DNA of 64,000 nt, from positions 1,387,129 to 1,451,128 of the forward strand of contig QEOQ01000508.1 in NCBI GenBank assembly GCA_010279815.1. Reading direction: 5' to 3'. The notes below the pieces were generated by a model. The model searched no databases. It was not told the DNA's origin and saw only the letters and a list, made by a program, of their open reading frames with translations. The position numbers were made by a program, and so were the translations under genes. This DNA comes from Brachionus plicatilis. Its lineage: Eukaryota; Rotifera; Eurotatoria; Ploima; Brachionidae. The stretch's first letter is position 1. Each line of letters opens with the position of its first letter. Shown here one piece after another: positions 1-11,699 of the stretch.

Positions 1-3000
1 TATATAATCTCAAAATAAAAATAATAATAAATTTTTTAGAAAGACGTGAGAGTGAATCGAAATTTAAATAAATACAATAAAATACTTTGAAAAATGCTGA
101 AATTTTTAAAAGCAAGAAATACTAGAAATTGAAAATATTCAAATATAAAATTTATAATAGAATTAAATCAAAAAAAAAAAACATCTTAAAAAAAATAATT
201 TTTTTTGTGGTTTATTTCAATAACAAATTGCCTATAGATCCTTTTTTATTTAAAAAAGTACTTGGTAGAGCGAATTTAATTATGCTCTACAAAAATTGTT
301 CAAAATTATTTTATATTTTTATTTAAGATCTTAAACTTTCATGAACAAAAGGCTTGAGAATGAACTTAAAAATTTGATTTACAAAGGAAATTTATTATTT
401 TTTTTAAAGAAAATTTGTTTCTTTCGAGTAAAAAAATTAATTTATTAGTGAATTCTTAAATTATTCAATATTTTCAATATTTTTGATAATGTTATAATAA
501 CATGAAAATTTAAAATAAAAAAATAAACAACACATAGCAAATTTATTAATTATATTTTTATAAGTTTGAAAATTCAGTAATAATTTATTGATAAAAATCT
601 TGGATTAGTGTAAGAAATTAATTTTATGATGGTTAAATAAATATTCAGATCAACTGACCAATATTAAATCAATCATTCATTATAGTCAGATCTCAATTCT
701 AAATATTGATTGAATATCAAGATAATTTTTGTATTTCTCATTAATAAAATAATTTCGAAATTCTCAATATATAGTTGACATTGAGTGAAGAAGCTGAGAA
801 AAAATTTAAAATGAAAAATTTTATAAAGCTTCGAACAAGACAATTTTTTAGGGTTTTTTTCTGAGTATTGGTTTGAAATTCAAGGAGCTCTTAAAAGAAA
901 GGTAAATTAAAAAAACAAAATATTTTTTATCTTTATGATTGTTTAAACAATCCTAAAAAATTATAGAAACACATTGTTATTGCTAAAGGACTCTCCTAGT
1001 AAAAAAAATTAGAGTATTATTTTTTAATGCAAAAAAAATTTAAATTTTTATTTTTTAAATTTTATAAATAATTAATTTTTAGAATTTTTATAAACAGTAA
1101 TTTAAGTTTAAACATTATACCATAATTTCTTAAAAATTAAATAGGCTTATTTTGATACAAGAATTGTTAATTTCTAATTGCCTAATATTAGCTGCTAAGT
1201 TTCCCAACTAAATTTAAACTGAATTATTAATTTTATCAAAATTAAAATTTCTAATTAGTCTACACTAAAATTATTCGTTAATTTAATGAGCTAAAAAAGA
1301 ATGAATTCAAAAGAAAAATAATACTTGACATATTAAACAAACAAACAAACAAATAATTTGTTAGATTATTAAGTTTTTATTTCAAAAGTTAATTAGAAAT
1401 GCTTTTTGTTTGCTTTATGCATTGTTATTATTAAATCTCGAAGCAAAATAAGATTTGTACAAGATTTTTTAATAGCAACAATTGATTTTATCATAATTTA
1501 AATTTTTTAGTTTGAACGCTTGTCAACCGGATGCTCGCGAAAAAGAAATTCTGAATGAAAACTTAATTAAATTTTTACAAAGCGATTTAATAAATTGGAA
1601 GTCAATATTGTCAAATACAATCAATCAAATCGAACTTGTAAGCTTGAAAGATTTGACATTTGTGAAAATTTATTATATTTAATTCTAAGATCGAAAACTC
1701 CCTAAAACGATTCGATCAAATACTTTCCAATTCATCCAGGGTCAATTAGAAAGTAATTAAAGTTAGACACAGATAATTTTAAAAATGATTTTAGTCGACA
1801 TGAATTTTTAAAAGTGTTTAGTTTTAATTTTTGAATAAATTTTTTAAAATCTAACTATTTTTGTACTCGATATTCCAATCAATCTGTCGTTTGAGACAAA
1901 ATTGGTCACGAAAACAAAATCTAAGAGTCTTTTTTATGAAAAACTAAATAAAAACAATTAAAATATTTAAGTTTAAAATAATTGTACAATTTTTATTTAT
2001 TTGAATTAAATAAACGCTCAACTTGAATTCATAATGATTCAATTAATTTTTATTTGTTTAAAAAGTTACACAATTTAAAGCGTATTTTACCCACAAAAAG
2101 CTTCGAGTGCTTGAATTACATCTTAAATAATTCATTAATTAGAAAGTAGTGGAAGTGATGGATTTGTAATTTAAATCATGCCCAGATTAGGATTCAAAAG
2201 AGTTAATTATTTATTCAATTTTTAGCTTTTTTTTACCAATTTTTTTATGATTTAACTTTTTAAATCTAAGCATTGACATTTAATTTTTTTGATTGAAAAT
2301 AAATTAATTTTTTTTAATCATGATTTTCTCTTAAAGTTTACGTAAATATAATGAGTGATATTTTACATAAATTACTAGAAATCATGCTAGCAGAAAGTAA
2401 AAAGAAATCTCTTTATTTTTTTGAAAAAATAAACTGATAATCCACGGTGCTTTCAAAAATGAGAATAATATAGACTTGATTCAACATCGAGTGCTGACTC
2501 AATTTATGATATTTTAATTATTAGCAAAAATTGGAAGCAGATTTAATTCAAAATTCAATTTGTTTTCGATCGTGAGTTTTGTTATGATTAGTTTACCAGT
2601 TAAGTTGAGGGAAAAATGCCGGTCTCGAATAGCAAACTCCTATGTATAAACAAACTGAAAAAATGCATCAAGCTAAAATCTATTTCTATGCCCCAATTAG
2701 AGATTGTTGAATTGCATCATTTCTAATTGACATTCACCAAAAACGAATAGTTTGTTTATCTCGGTTCATTTCATATTTATTATTTTGAATTAAATTTAAA
2801 CTTTATTATTTTTGTTTATTTTAATAAAAAAGAAAAAGTTCGATTTTATAACTACACAAAAAACGAATGACAACAAGCGTTCTAGGGCAAAAGAAATTGG
2901 ATTAATTCTCTACTCTATTTTTGGGGCTCAAGATTAACCCGAACGATTGTCATTTTGTGCTCTAGCAAGTCAAGTTTTGGCAAATATTTGACTAGGCATT

Positions 3001-4143
3001 AAACTTTATTGAGATTTTCATGTTTTTGATCATTTGTCTCTATTAGCTTTAATATGGCCTTATTTTTTTTTTCTAGTCTTCATACAGGAAGTGGTCAAGT
3101 AGAAGCACATTTGATAAGGCATCGAATATATTACATTTGAGAGCGTTCTTTTAATTAAATTTGTAAACTAATAAAAATTTTGTCTGAATTTTTTGGTTGT
3201 TTAATATTTCATTTTGTTATTATAAAATACCCATGGGTTTTCTATTTTCAAATTTGATAGAATTAAATTTTATTCTCAAAAAAATAATTTTTTTGTTGGC
3301 GTAGCTTCAAGGATTTTAGTATTTTCTGAGTCTAAAGGGTTCATAGTTACAACTAAAAAAAATAATTACCAGGTCCAAGTACGCCAAAAAATTTTAATCG
3401 AAACATAAAAAAATTTTTATTTAAAATTAATAATTTTTTTGGCACTTCTTTTTCTTTTTAAGCAAAAAAATGCAGTACTAAATTTCAAAAGTACAGAATT
3501 ACATGCACATAAGCTCCACTTTTAAAAAATAATGTGTATTTATTTTATTATGCAATTCTTTTTATTTTATTCATAATTTTATTGATTAAATTCATAAAAA
3601 CCGATTGAAATAATGTTTCTAGTGAGCTAACTCTGAAATGGCAACGATGCCAAAATGTTTAGCGAGATCAGCAGCACCGGGTCACTTCAAATCACTGACC
3701 TGGTTTTAAATATCATTAATCTTGCTCGATTTAAAGGAATTATGATTATTCATTTTTTATCGCTTTTTATCTAATCTATTTACAATAATTAGTTTTTTGA
3801 GATTGATTTCAAACTAAAACTCTTATCCTGATTTTGGCTTTGAGTATCTTCGGTATTCATAGTGCTAAAACCAGGCATTAGATATTAATATCGATATCGA
3901 CTAAGTTGGCTTGAGTGACATCACATATTCAGACCTTGTTTTAATCATGTCTTAAAAAAAGTTTTATTTTAAATGAATGAAAATTATTTTCTTATAATTA
4001 AATTCATTATTAGACTCATCATTTAAGTAGTGAGCCTATTTTAATTTATCTAATGGAACAAGTATTATCAATTAAAAGATTTTTGACTTGAAATAACTTA
4101 ATTGATTTTTTTGTAATTTTTTTAGAAATAAAAAAAATCCTTT
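1..4143. other. AT-rich intergenic region, no gene seen
   Basis: No frame carries a coding-like stretch with recognisable protein similarity. The only ORF near the left edge (129-326) is Lys/Phe/Ile/Asn-rich, as expected of random AT-rich DNA. A short AAAC tandem repeat lies near 1337. A 23-codon ORF at 3639-3710 is more GC-rich than its surroundings but has no partner exon that I could join. The last bases before 4144 read as a polypyrimidine tract ending in TTTTTTTAG, a possible 3' splice site for the alpha-catulin mRNA. Confidence 0.6.
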
Positions 4144-7100
4144 ATGGCTACTGAATGTAGTTCGAATCAGTATTCCGAAACAACTAGTGAAATAAAATTT
4201 ACCGATTCGAACAATAATCTAAATGATTGCGAGTGCTTCAGGATCAAAACCAAAAGCATAGAGAACACTCTGCTTCCTTTAGTGTCCCAAGTAGACCTTT
4301 TTTTTTTAAATACATTTAAGGATAATTTTTTTCAAATTAAGATAACAACATTGATAAATTTTAAAGACAATTTAAAGCGGATTTCTCAAAATGGCACAAA
4401 TTCTTGTTCAGAAAAGACAGCAAAAGCTTTATGTAAAGTTGGTGAAACTGTTAATTTGGCAATAGAGAGATTTGTAGGTGTTGGAGAATCGATTGCTTAT
4501 GAGAACGAGAGTATCAGGTATGAAATGCTGGAGGCATGCAGGGAAGCTCGAGTGGCCGGCCAGTCGATGCGTTCTCAGACCCAAACGCCTGATTCAATTG
4601 TAAATGTGCTCGGCGTGATTACAACGCCGACTAATGCAGGCTCTCTTTTTTCAGATGAAAAAGTTTCAATGATACACTCGGCTAATCAATTGTTAAACTC
4701 GGTTACTAAAGTTTTACTTTTGGCCGATATTGTTATCATTAAACAAATTCTAAATTCGAAAAATAAAGTTGCCCAAAGTTTGATTAAATTAGAAAATTGC
4801 TATCACATATACAGTTTTGTCAACTTATTCTCCCAATATGGAGCTGATTTGATCGATTTGGCGCATTTAAGTGGTGAACGTCAAAATGTAAATTTAGACC
4901 AATTTATTTACAAGTATTTTAAGGCGAAAAATTTAAGGATTTGAAGGATGAAAAGAGAAAATCTCAAATGTCTTCGACAAGATGGATACTTGAAAAATCT
5001 ACAGTCATGATACTATCATCATTTAAGGTAATGATCAATTTTCAGTAGAGTTGGTTGATGAAACAAGGAGTCTTTTTTGTGAATGAGACCAAAATGAAAA
5101 AAAAAATCTATTAGGAAAAATTTTGTGACCAATTTAAAGAATTTTAGAGATCAGATAATAATATAATATAATACGACTAGAATAATAATATCTAATGATT
5201 TTTTTTCAATTTAACATATTTTTTATTCAAAATAAATACAGCATTTTTTATTGAGCTAAGTGATGACAAGGTTTTATAGGTTTTCATAATGTTTTAATTC
5301 CTCGAAGGCTTCTTTTAAATCTATTCAAAAATGAAATTCTAATTTCAGTAAAGATACTTTTTATATTTATTTTATATAAAAAACTACTAATTATAGAGTC
5401 TCATGCTTTGGACTTTAGGGAATTAAGCCAAGTAATAAATAAAACAATTAAATTTGGTTTAAAGTTATAACAAAAATTAGTGATTTTTTTTGGAGCAAGG
5501 ATATATGCTTTTGGCTAACACACAAATTGATTGAGACTAGAGAACAAGAAGAGTGGTGTCAAGTTTATAAATTTTTTTCTAAATTATTTAAATTTTTTGT
5601 TAAAATTTTGTAACCAGTTCACTGATTATTCTGATAATATTATATATAACATAAACTAAAATTGAGTACGCCGTGTTCAATGGCGTCTTCAAGCTCTCCC
5701 TTTGTGAATTGATCCTGCACCTGTTGCGATAAGTTTTTCTTAGCTTTGAAAAATTTATTGATATTTTTTAAAATAAAGATAATTTTTTATAAAAAAAAAA
5801 ATTTCTTTCAAAATACTTATATTTTTCCAGAGTTGTTGTAATTTTTAGTTTTAAACTTTCGTCTTATTTGTAAATTCCGCATCGATTGATTATTTATTTA
5901 TTTATTTGTTTTATCTGAACCGAGCTAAAGCTCCTTCATTATTTTCAACTTTTTTTAACTATTTTTAACTAAGAATGAAATTAAGGAAAATGGCTTTACT
6001 AGCAAGTAATTAATTAATTTTCTTTAATTGGACATAAAACCACTCTTTTAAATTAAAAAAATTTAATTTTATTTCTTTATTTTCTTAATTTAGTTTAATT
6101 AAATACAGACAATTACTAAAATAAAATTATTGTATAATGTTCAAATGTTTTTAGCTGTAATAGATTTAATTTTTTAAATATTGAAGTTTGTTTTTCCCTT
6201 TAATTTATATTCAAAATTTAGTATTTCATAAAAAATAAGATATGTCGAATACCCGACTTCATTGTGTGATTGTTATCTTCCTATTTGTTCTTTCTTACTA
6301 TTTCTTATTTCTTCTTCTTTGTGTAGATTCCCTGAAATGTTCAAATTTTAAACATTTTGGACTTGTTATTACTAACAATTGTCTATTTTAATTTTCATTT
6401 ATATTATATTTAAACTTATTTTACTTTTATCTTATTTTTCTTTACATTTTTATTTTATTCTATTTTTTCTTGATTTTTTTATTTTTTTTTAATCTAAAGG
6501 AGCTTAAACTCGGCATATATAAGCAAACAAATAAATAATAATTCATAATCTGAATTGTGTGTTTTAATATTAGGGAAATTAAGTTGTTTTTTTTGCATAA
6601 AGCATTAATGAAAAGTGAATGATTGTTATTATTTTTAAATTCTTTGTTAAAACTTATTTCAATTGATTTTTCAAGATTTTTATTTTGAAATAATGATAAA
6701 AATTAAAATGTTTTTAAAATTTAAAAAAGCGTTAATAAAGCGTTAATAAAGTTAATTAATTTAATTTTAATGATCAGATTCTTGATGCTTAAACATTATT
6801 ATGTTGCTGAAAGAAAGGACTTAGTATACATTCCAACCGGCCAAAGCTCGGCCTAAATTATTTAAAAAAAATAAATAAAAATTAAATTTCTTTTTAATTT
6901 GTATGGTTTTTGCACAAACTTTACCCTTACGAAACTAACTTTTAAATTTTAATTGAAAAAAAATTAAAATATTTTCCGATATTTTGTATATTTATTTTGT
7001 CTCAAATTTCCCAAATCCTTTATTTCAAGTTTAGATCGTAATATTGAGAAATAAATTTGAACGTAAAAAAGGTTTATTTCTATATTATAAAGATTCAAGG

Positions 7101-9259
7101 TTAATAAAAATCAAAATTTACGAAAAAAAAAGTTTTTTGATTACATAGTTATTTGAAAAAATTTAACAGGTATTCAAGTTAAATAATTCAAGTTTAAATC
7201 GTGATTTTACAAAAAAACTTATATATTATAATTTAAAAAAGTTCTTATTACTTCTAGGACTCAGCCAAGAAAAATATCTATTGAACAAATAAATTCTTAC
7301 GAAAATTAATAAGATATCTGGATTTTCAATTATATTTTTGGATAATAAAAAATTTCTAGATGTAATACTCCAGAAAAATTTAATTAAAACTCAATAACTA
7401 GAAAAACCTCATAATTTATTCAATATAAAATTTAAATACCTAATTTAATATTTTCTGTTAATTTTATTCCTTGTACTAACTAATTAATAAAATTGGTTTC
7501 CTAAACTTTACTTTAAAATTTCCATTAACTAAATTAAATTATTAATTTTAATTCAAAGGCATATTTAAAGCACCCCGAATGCCAATGTGCAAAAGAAAAT
7601 GTTAATTTGGTATTTTCTCTGCTTCAACAAGCACTGGAAACTCTCCACTTTTTGATCGTCAACTCTGGTTCTCTAACTGAACTCACCAGTCCCCTGTATC
7701 CAGCAAACTATGCAGAAAAATTTTCTCCATCTTTCACATATTACTTGCGGCAGTTCGAAGACGCTTTGGAACTGGCCAAGAATGACATGCTAAATGAGAA
7801 AAATGATGAAAATGTTCTTGAGTACTTGAACATGCTTATTGAAAGTACCCATGATTTTACGAACTCGGTAAACATTTGCCAAAGAGAAGATATTTATTTG
7901 AAGCAGAACGAAATCCGCCAAATGACTGTTCAATTTTCTCAGCCAAATCAAAACGATTTGGTGGAGTCAGCTCGACCGACCGCGTCCTTTATCCTTAAGG
8001 AATGCGAGTCATTAAAAAAAATTCTTATCATAGAAACTCTGCAGCTGACCAACCAACTTTTTAGAAGAAATCAGGATGCCATTTTATTAAACAGTATTAA
8101 AACTTATTCTTTTGCAAATCAATACGATTTGCTCGTGGAAACACTGGACACCTTCAAGGAGTACTCTGATCACGTACTCGAAATTTGCAGGATGCTCAGG
8201 CATATTTGTAATTTGGATGTTTTCGAGGTAACTTGTGAACACCATCACAGTATTTTCGAGTTTTTGGCCAAGTTAATTCAGTCCGCTTCTGGCGCTGTGG
8301 CTCTTTATCCAGAGTGCAAGTCTAGTGTTGAGAACTTGAACCTTTTTTGTGATTATTGGGAAAATCAAATAAACGACCTGTCTGTGTTGGTCAAAGAAAT
8401 TCAGGAAAATTTTCAGGGAGGAAAACAAAATAAAAGTGTTTATTTATCATTGCCTCGGCCAGGAAAGCATGGCGCGAATATACGTGGCGTTTATAAACCG
8501 GTTGATAAATTAGATTCGAATGAAAGGAGCAAAATAGCTAAGTTGGGCTTAGAAATGAAGCTCATTCAGTCTGAAATAGACAATGAGGCAGACAAGTGGA
8601 ATCAGCCACAAAACGAAATTGTCAAGTTGGCCAAAATAATGTCCGAAACAGCTTATGAAATACATTTGTTCACTCGGGGAGAAGGAAGTCTCAGGACTAC
8701 GCAAGACTTGTTCGAACATGCCCAGGGTTTTTTGTCAAATGGCATTCTTTTATACGGTGTTCTAAAGGAATTTGTGTCCCAAGTTCCTGATGGTTATTTA
8801 AAAGATGAACTTGTTCATTTACTCGAAAGATTACCATTTAATTTCAAGCAACTGAAGAACAAATTGAAACAAGTCACGGTTGGTAAGACTGCAACTTTTA
8901 ACAAAGTCGACTGTGTGATTCAAGATACTAGAGACTTTATGAATTTAGTTGCAAAAATAGTCACAAATTGCTTCCTTTGCACGACAAAAGTAATTTTTTT
9001 TATTTTATTTAAATTGTCAAGTTTGGCTTTGGAGTCATTTTTGATTTTTTCAAGTTTAAGATATTGATCATTTGGATCTTTTTTAATGCTATACACATTA
9101 TTAAAAATAACCATTTTAAATCTTTTAAATGAATTTAGAAAATTGAATTTTTATATTTTTCTTTTCTTAATATTTACCGTCCAGGTCTTGAGTGTTCTTA
9201 ATGTGATTGATTTTCACTTGAAAAAAAAAGATTCGTTGTTTAGTTATTTTTTAAATTAA
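4144..9259 (+). CDS. CTNNAL1: alpha-catulin (catenin alpha-like 1)
   Basis: Vinculin/alpha-catenin family cytoskeletal scaffold, linked in other animals to Rho signalling. Five exons can be joined in frame: 4144-4290, 4342-4887, 4938-5027, 7559-8989 and 9185-9259, giving about 762 residues against roughly 734 in human. Family-like stretches include TLLPLVSQ joined to ITTLINFKDN across intron 1, SVTKVLLLAD, AHLSGERQN joined to DLKDEKRKSQ across intron 2, CRMLRHI, YLSLPRPGKHGAN and LFTRGEG. Introns are 51, 50, 2531 and 195 nt. Intron 1 is a multiple of three and has no stop, so the raw ORF runs straight through it. The ATG at 4144 follows a TTTTTTTAG acceptor-like tract by 19 nt. The last exon is the least certain: its C-terminus is divergent and was chosen because it keeps phase and follows a good acceptor. 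Confidence 0.93.
5884..5940 (-). mobile_element. Retrotransposon 3' tail, inverted orientation
   Basis: Read on the minus strand this is AAGGAGCTTTAGCTCGG followed by an AAATAAATAAATAA tail. It resembles the plus-strand ends at 6497-6535 (AAGGAGCTTAAACTCGG) and 25850-25896 (AAGGAGTTAACGCTCG). It looks like the 3' end of the same non-LTR retrotransposon family. Confidence 0.55.
6237..6535 (+). mobile_element. 5'-truncated non-LTR retrotransposon 3' end
   Basis: The first bases translate as RYVEYPTSLCDCY, matching RFVNYPTPLCNC at the C-terminus of the reverse-transcriptase relic at 25.6 kb. A pyrimidine-rich 3' UTR follows, then AAGGAGCTTAAACTCGG and an AAATAAATAATAA tail. Flanks share TTCATAA, possibly the remnant of a target-site duplication. 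No coding capacity remains. Confidence 0.6.
6815..6880 (+). mobile_element. Retroposon 3' tail of a second type
   Basis: The sequence CCAACCGGCC, CGGCCTAAAT and then an AAATAAATAAAAA tail matches the fresh insertion at 51418-51522 (CCAACCAGCCGGCCTAAAT plus tail). It is probably a short 3' fragment of a LINE or SINE. Confidence 0.5.
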
Positions 9260-10564
9260 TATTTGTTCTTTATTTTCTTTTCTCTTTTACAAATTATTAA
9301 TTATTACGTAGTTACTTAAATATTTTTGTCATTTTTCTGTAAAATTTTCTTATCAAGCTTGTATTAGTCGTTTTTTTTTTAATTTCTCGGCCTTTTCTCA
9401 ATGAACCAAGTAAAAATTAATAAAGAGAGCATACTCTTCAGTGAAAAAAATTGATAACTTGATAAAAAGTTATCATTTATTAAGCCTTTAATTATTTTTA
9501 ACAATAGAATCTGACCATTACCTTTCATTTATGCTCTTTTTGTCATATATTCCAATGTATCTGCTTTCCTAGTACCTTATCTTTTATGGATCTTTTTATT
9601 GAAACTGATCATTATCCTAACTTTTATGTAATTTTTGTTCTATATGCCATTTTTATAAATTCAAATACGAATTTTATGCTTTTAGTTAAATTTAATTAAG
9701 ATATCTCTTTACCTTTAATCAACCAAAACAAAACCTAAACCGCGTTAGTTTTATTAACTTAAATTATCTCATTAAATTTTAATTTTTCGAAGGTTTTTGA
9801 TCTTTAAGCTACTGAAGTAGATAAATATACATAACATTAAATTTTCTATAGTTTATTGATCCTGGAAACAAGATGAAGTATACTTATGGTACGTTTAGCT
9901 ATGAATCCATTAAGTAACCTTATTTTTGAAAAAAATTTGAAAAAGACCCGCCTGAGAGCATATTCTTAAATTAATAAGTTGATCACAGATCAATATAAAA
10001 CAAATGACTTTTAATCTTTTGAAGTTTTAATCAGAGTTGTTTAAAAGTCACAAGTCTCAAGTCAAGTCCGAGTCCGGACTTTTTTTTTTTTCTAAAATCC
10101 GACCAAAGACTTTAATTTTTTTTTCCAAAAAAAAAGTCCAAGTGACTTAAGTATTTTTGATTAAAAGAATATAAAAAATAAATAATTAAAAGGAAGGCAA
10201 ACATATTTAGCTATTTCTAAGTGATTTAATATTTACACCATTTAATATTAAAGTCATCAATTATTCTGATGTATTCTTTATTTATTATCAAAAAAAAAGT
10301 TAACACGATTCAGTATTTTTTTAAAACATTTCATGCCAAAATAATCTTGAGAAGATTTTTTTTTTAGAATTTTTTTGAACTAAAAAAAAAATAATTTTCA
10401 TCTTTTATTTTAATTTATTATTTGAATTTCAAATATTGAGCAAATAAACATTTATCACATTTCGAAGAGTTGGTTTCATTCAAAAATTACAAAATAAATC
10501 TATTTTTATTAAAAATAGAAAAAAAAATTAAAAAAAATTTTAAAGTCTTCTAATCAATTGCCAA
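9260..10564. other. Intergenic region with a truncated hAT-like MITE
   Basis: Between the convergent 3' ends of alpha-catulin and uridine kinase. AATAAA at about 9417 could serve the alpha-catulin transcript. A truncated CAGAGTTGTTTAAAA element starts at 10032. Nothing else is recognisable. Confidence 0.6.
10032..10148 (+). mobile_element. Truncated hAT-like MITE (CAGAGTTGTTTAAA family)
   Basis: It begins CAGAGTTGTTTAAAAGTC, followed by the AAGTCTCAAGTCAAGTCC and GTCCGGACTTTTTT stretch that also occurs at 29604-29868 and, inverted, at 63094-63390. The opposite terminal repeat is missing, so the copy is truncated. Confidence 0.6.
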
Positions 10565-11374
10565 TTAGTGTGGCCTATAGGGTATATCAGTTCGCTTAGA
10601 TGGAGTCTTATTTGGGGAGCTTGAATTAGATGAATTCATTGAGCTTGTTGATTGCGAGTTCATCGAGACTGTAAGCAAGTTATTGATCTCTTGTTTAGGT
10701 GATTCGTTTCTAGAGGAGTTCAAATAATCATTTAAATGCTGAACAATTAAATTAATGGCCACTGTGTTCTCTGCACCTCTTGGTATTATAACATCAGCAT
10801 ATTTTTTTGTAGGCAAACAAAATTCCTCAAAAGCTGGCTTGACATATTTTTGATAATATGATAAAATTTGATCCAAATGTCTATTGTATTCGCTCATATC
10901 ACGTAAGACTCTCCGAGATAGCCTAGTGTCCGCATCACAGTCAACAAAAAGCTTCATTTGGCACAATTCTCTTATCTTCGGATAATAGAATACCAATATT
11001 CCCTCTATAATCAGAATATCTGGAGTTTTCTCCGCTGTCACGGTTAAAGTCTCTCCAGAAAATGTGTACCGTTTTTTTTCATATAAAGGAATTTGTACAG
11101 TTTTTCCATTTATGATATTTATTAGGGTCTCGTAGGCAAGCTCGTCATCGAAAGCGGATGGATGATCCAAATTAAGCTCGCCACGTTCTAATTTTAGCAA
11201 TTCCTCTGGACTTAATGGTTTATAAAACGAGTCTAAACTTATGACCAGAACATGTTTCTGGTACTGGTTATTTAACTTGGCTAACTCTTCGATAATTTTT
11301 TTGCATACGGTTGATTTGCCTGAGCTAATGCCACCAGCTACTCCGATCAAAAAAGGCTCCTTTTTTTTCAGCAT
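10565..11374 (-). CDS. UCK2: Uridine-cytidine kinase
   Basis: Phosphorylates uridine and cytidine to UMP and CMP in pyrimidine salvage; cytosolic. The single-exon ORF encodes 269 residues, close to the roughly 260 of animal UCK2. The Walker A loop GISSGKST is at residues 15-22. The catalytic-region motif DSFYKPLS, the nucleoside-site motif DHPSAFD, EGILVFY, and the lid/C-terminal signatures [13 protein letters not shown] and [16 protein letters not shown] follow in normal order. The C-terminus ends YRPH, like the RPH end of UCK2. All key residues are present. It is transcribed divergently from the small ORF at 11416, with only 41 nt between start codons, so a shared promoter is likely. An acceptor-like TTTTAG sits upstream of the ATG. 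UCK1 versus UCK2 cannot be settled by eye. Confidence 0.96.
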   Translation of the reverse strand: MLKKKEPFLIGVAGGISSGKSTVCKKIIEELAKLNNQYQKHVLVISLDSFYKPLSPEELLKLERGELNLDHPSAFDDELAYETLINIINGKTVQIPLYEKKRYTFSGETLTVTAEKTPDILIIEGILVFYYPKIRELCQMKLFVDCDADTRLSRRVLRDMSEYNRHLDQILSYYQKYVKPAFEEFCLPTKKYADVIIPRGAENTVAINLIVQHLNDYLNSSRNESPKQEINNLLTVSMNSQSTSSMNSSNSSSPNKTPSKRTDIPYRPH

Positions 11375-11415
11375 TCTAATTTTTTTTTATCTAAAAGTAT
11401 AATATAAATTATGAA

Positions 11416-11634
11416 ATGACTGAGAGTGCACCCAAGATCCAGTTAAGAGCAAAAAATAACACGAGATTTTGCCAAGAACCAGTATACTCGGACAATTTTT
11501 GCACTAGAAGAGCAAAAGCATTGAACAGAAGAAGTGCTTACGACAGTTTATACAATCGATTCTCAAACTATTCGCTTAACCAAATGAATTTTTATGCCAA
11601 TCGATCCGACTCGTGTGGACCTAGCCTTAGATAG
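11416..11634 (+). CDS. Small basic orphan protein, 72 residues
   Basis: I do not recognise this protein. The ORF uses mixed codons, unlike the AT-driven Lys/Asn/Ile/Phe composition of random ORFs here. It is rich in Arg, Asn, Ser and Tyr (RRAKALNRRSAYD, NRFSNYSLNQ) and has no signal peptide or membrane segment. AATAAA follows 62 nt after the stop (about 11696), which fits a genuine short mRNA. It starts 41 nt from the divergent uridine kinase start, in a shared promoter position. It could be complete or the first exon of a longer gene, though no good donor was found inside. Confidence 0.5.
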   Translation: MTESAPKIQLRAKNNTRFCQEPVYSDNFCTRRAKALNRRSAYDSLYNRFSNYSLNQMNFYANRSDSCGPSLR

Positions 11635-11699
11635 AGCTTTCCTAATCGAATTTTGTAATTATTTATCCGCTTTTTTTATAACAATTTTAGAAAAGAATA

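Larger units (their letters stand above)
5028..7558 (+). other. Long intron 3 of alpha-catulin with retroposon tails
   Basis: A 2.5 kb intron between exons ending SSFK and beginning AYLKHPEC, both phase 0. It contains at least three copies of non-LTR retrotransposon 3' ends (about 5884-5940 inverted, 6237-6535, 6815-6875), listed separately. A short GC-richer open stretch sits on the minus strand near 5650-5750. The rest is AT-rich and featureless. Confidence 0.75.

Noticed and set aside
129..326. 65-codon ORF on the plus strand near the left edge
   Set aside because: Lys/Asn/Ile/Phe composition is typical of random AT-rich frames; no motif, no splice or promoter context.
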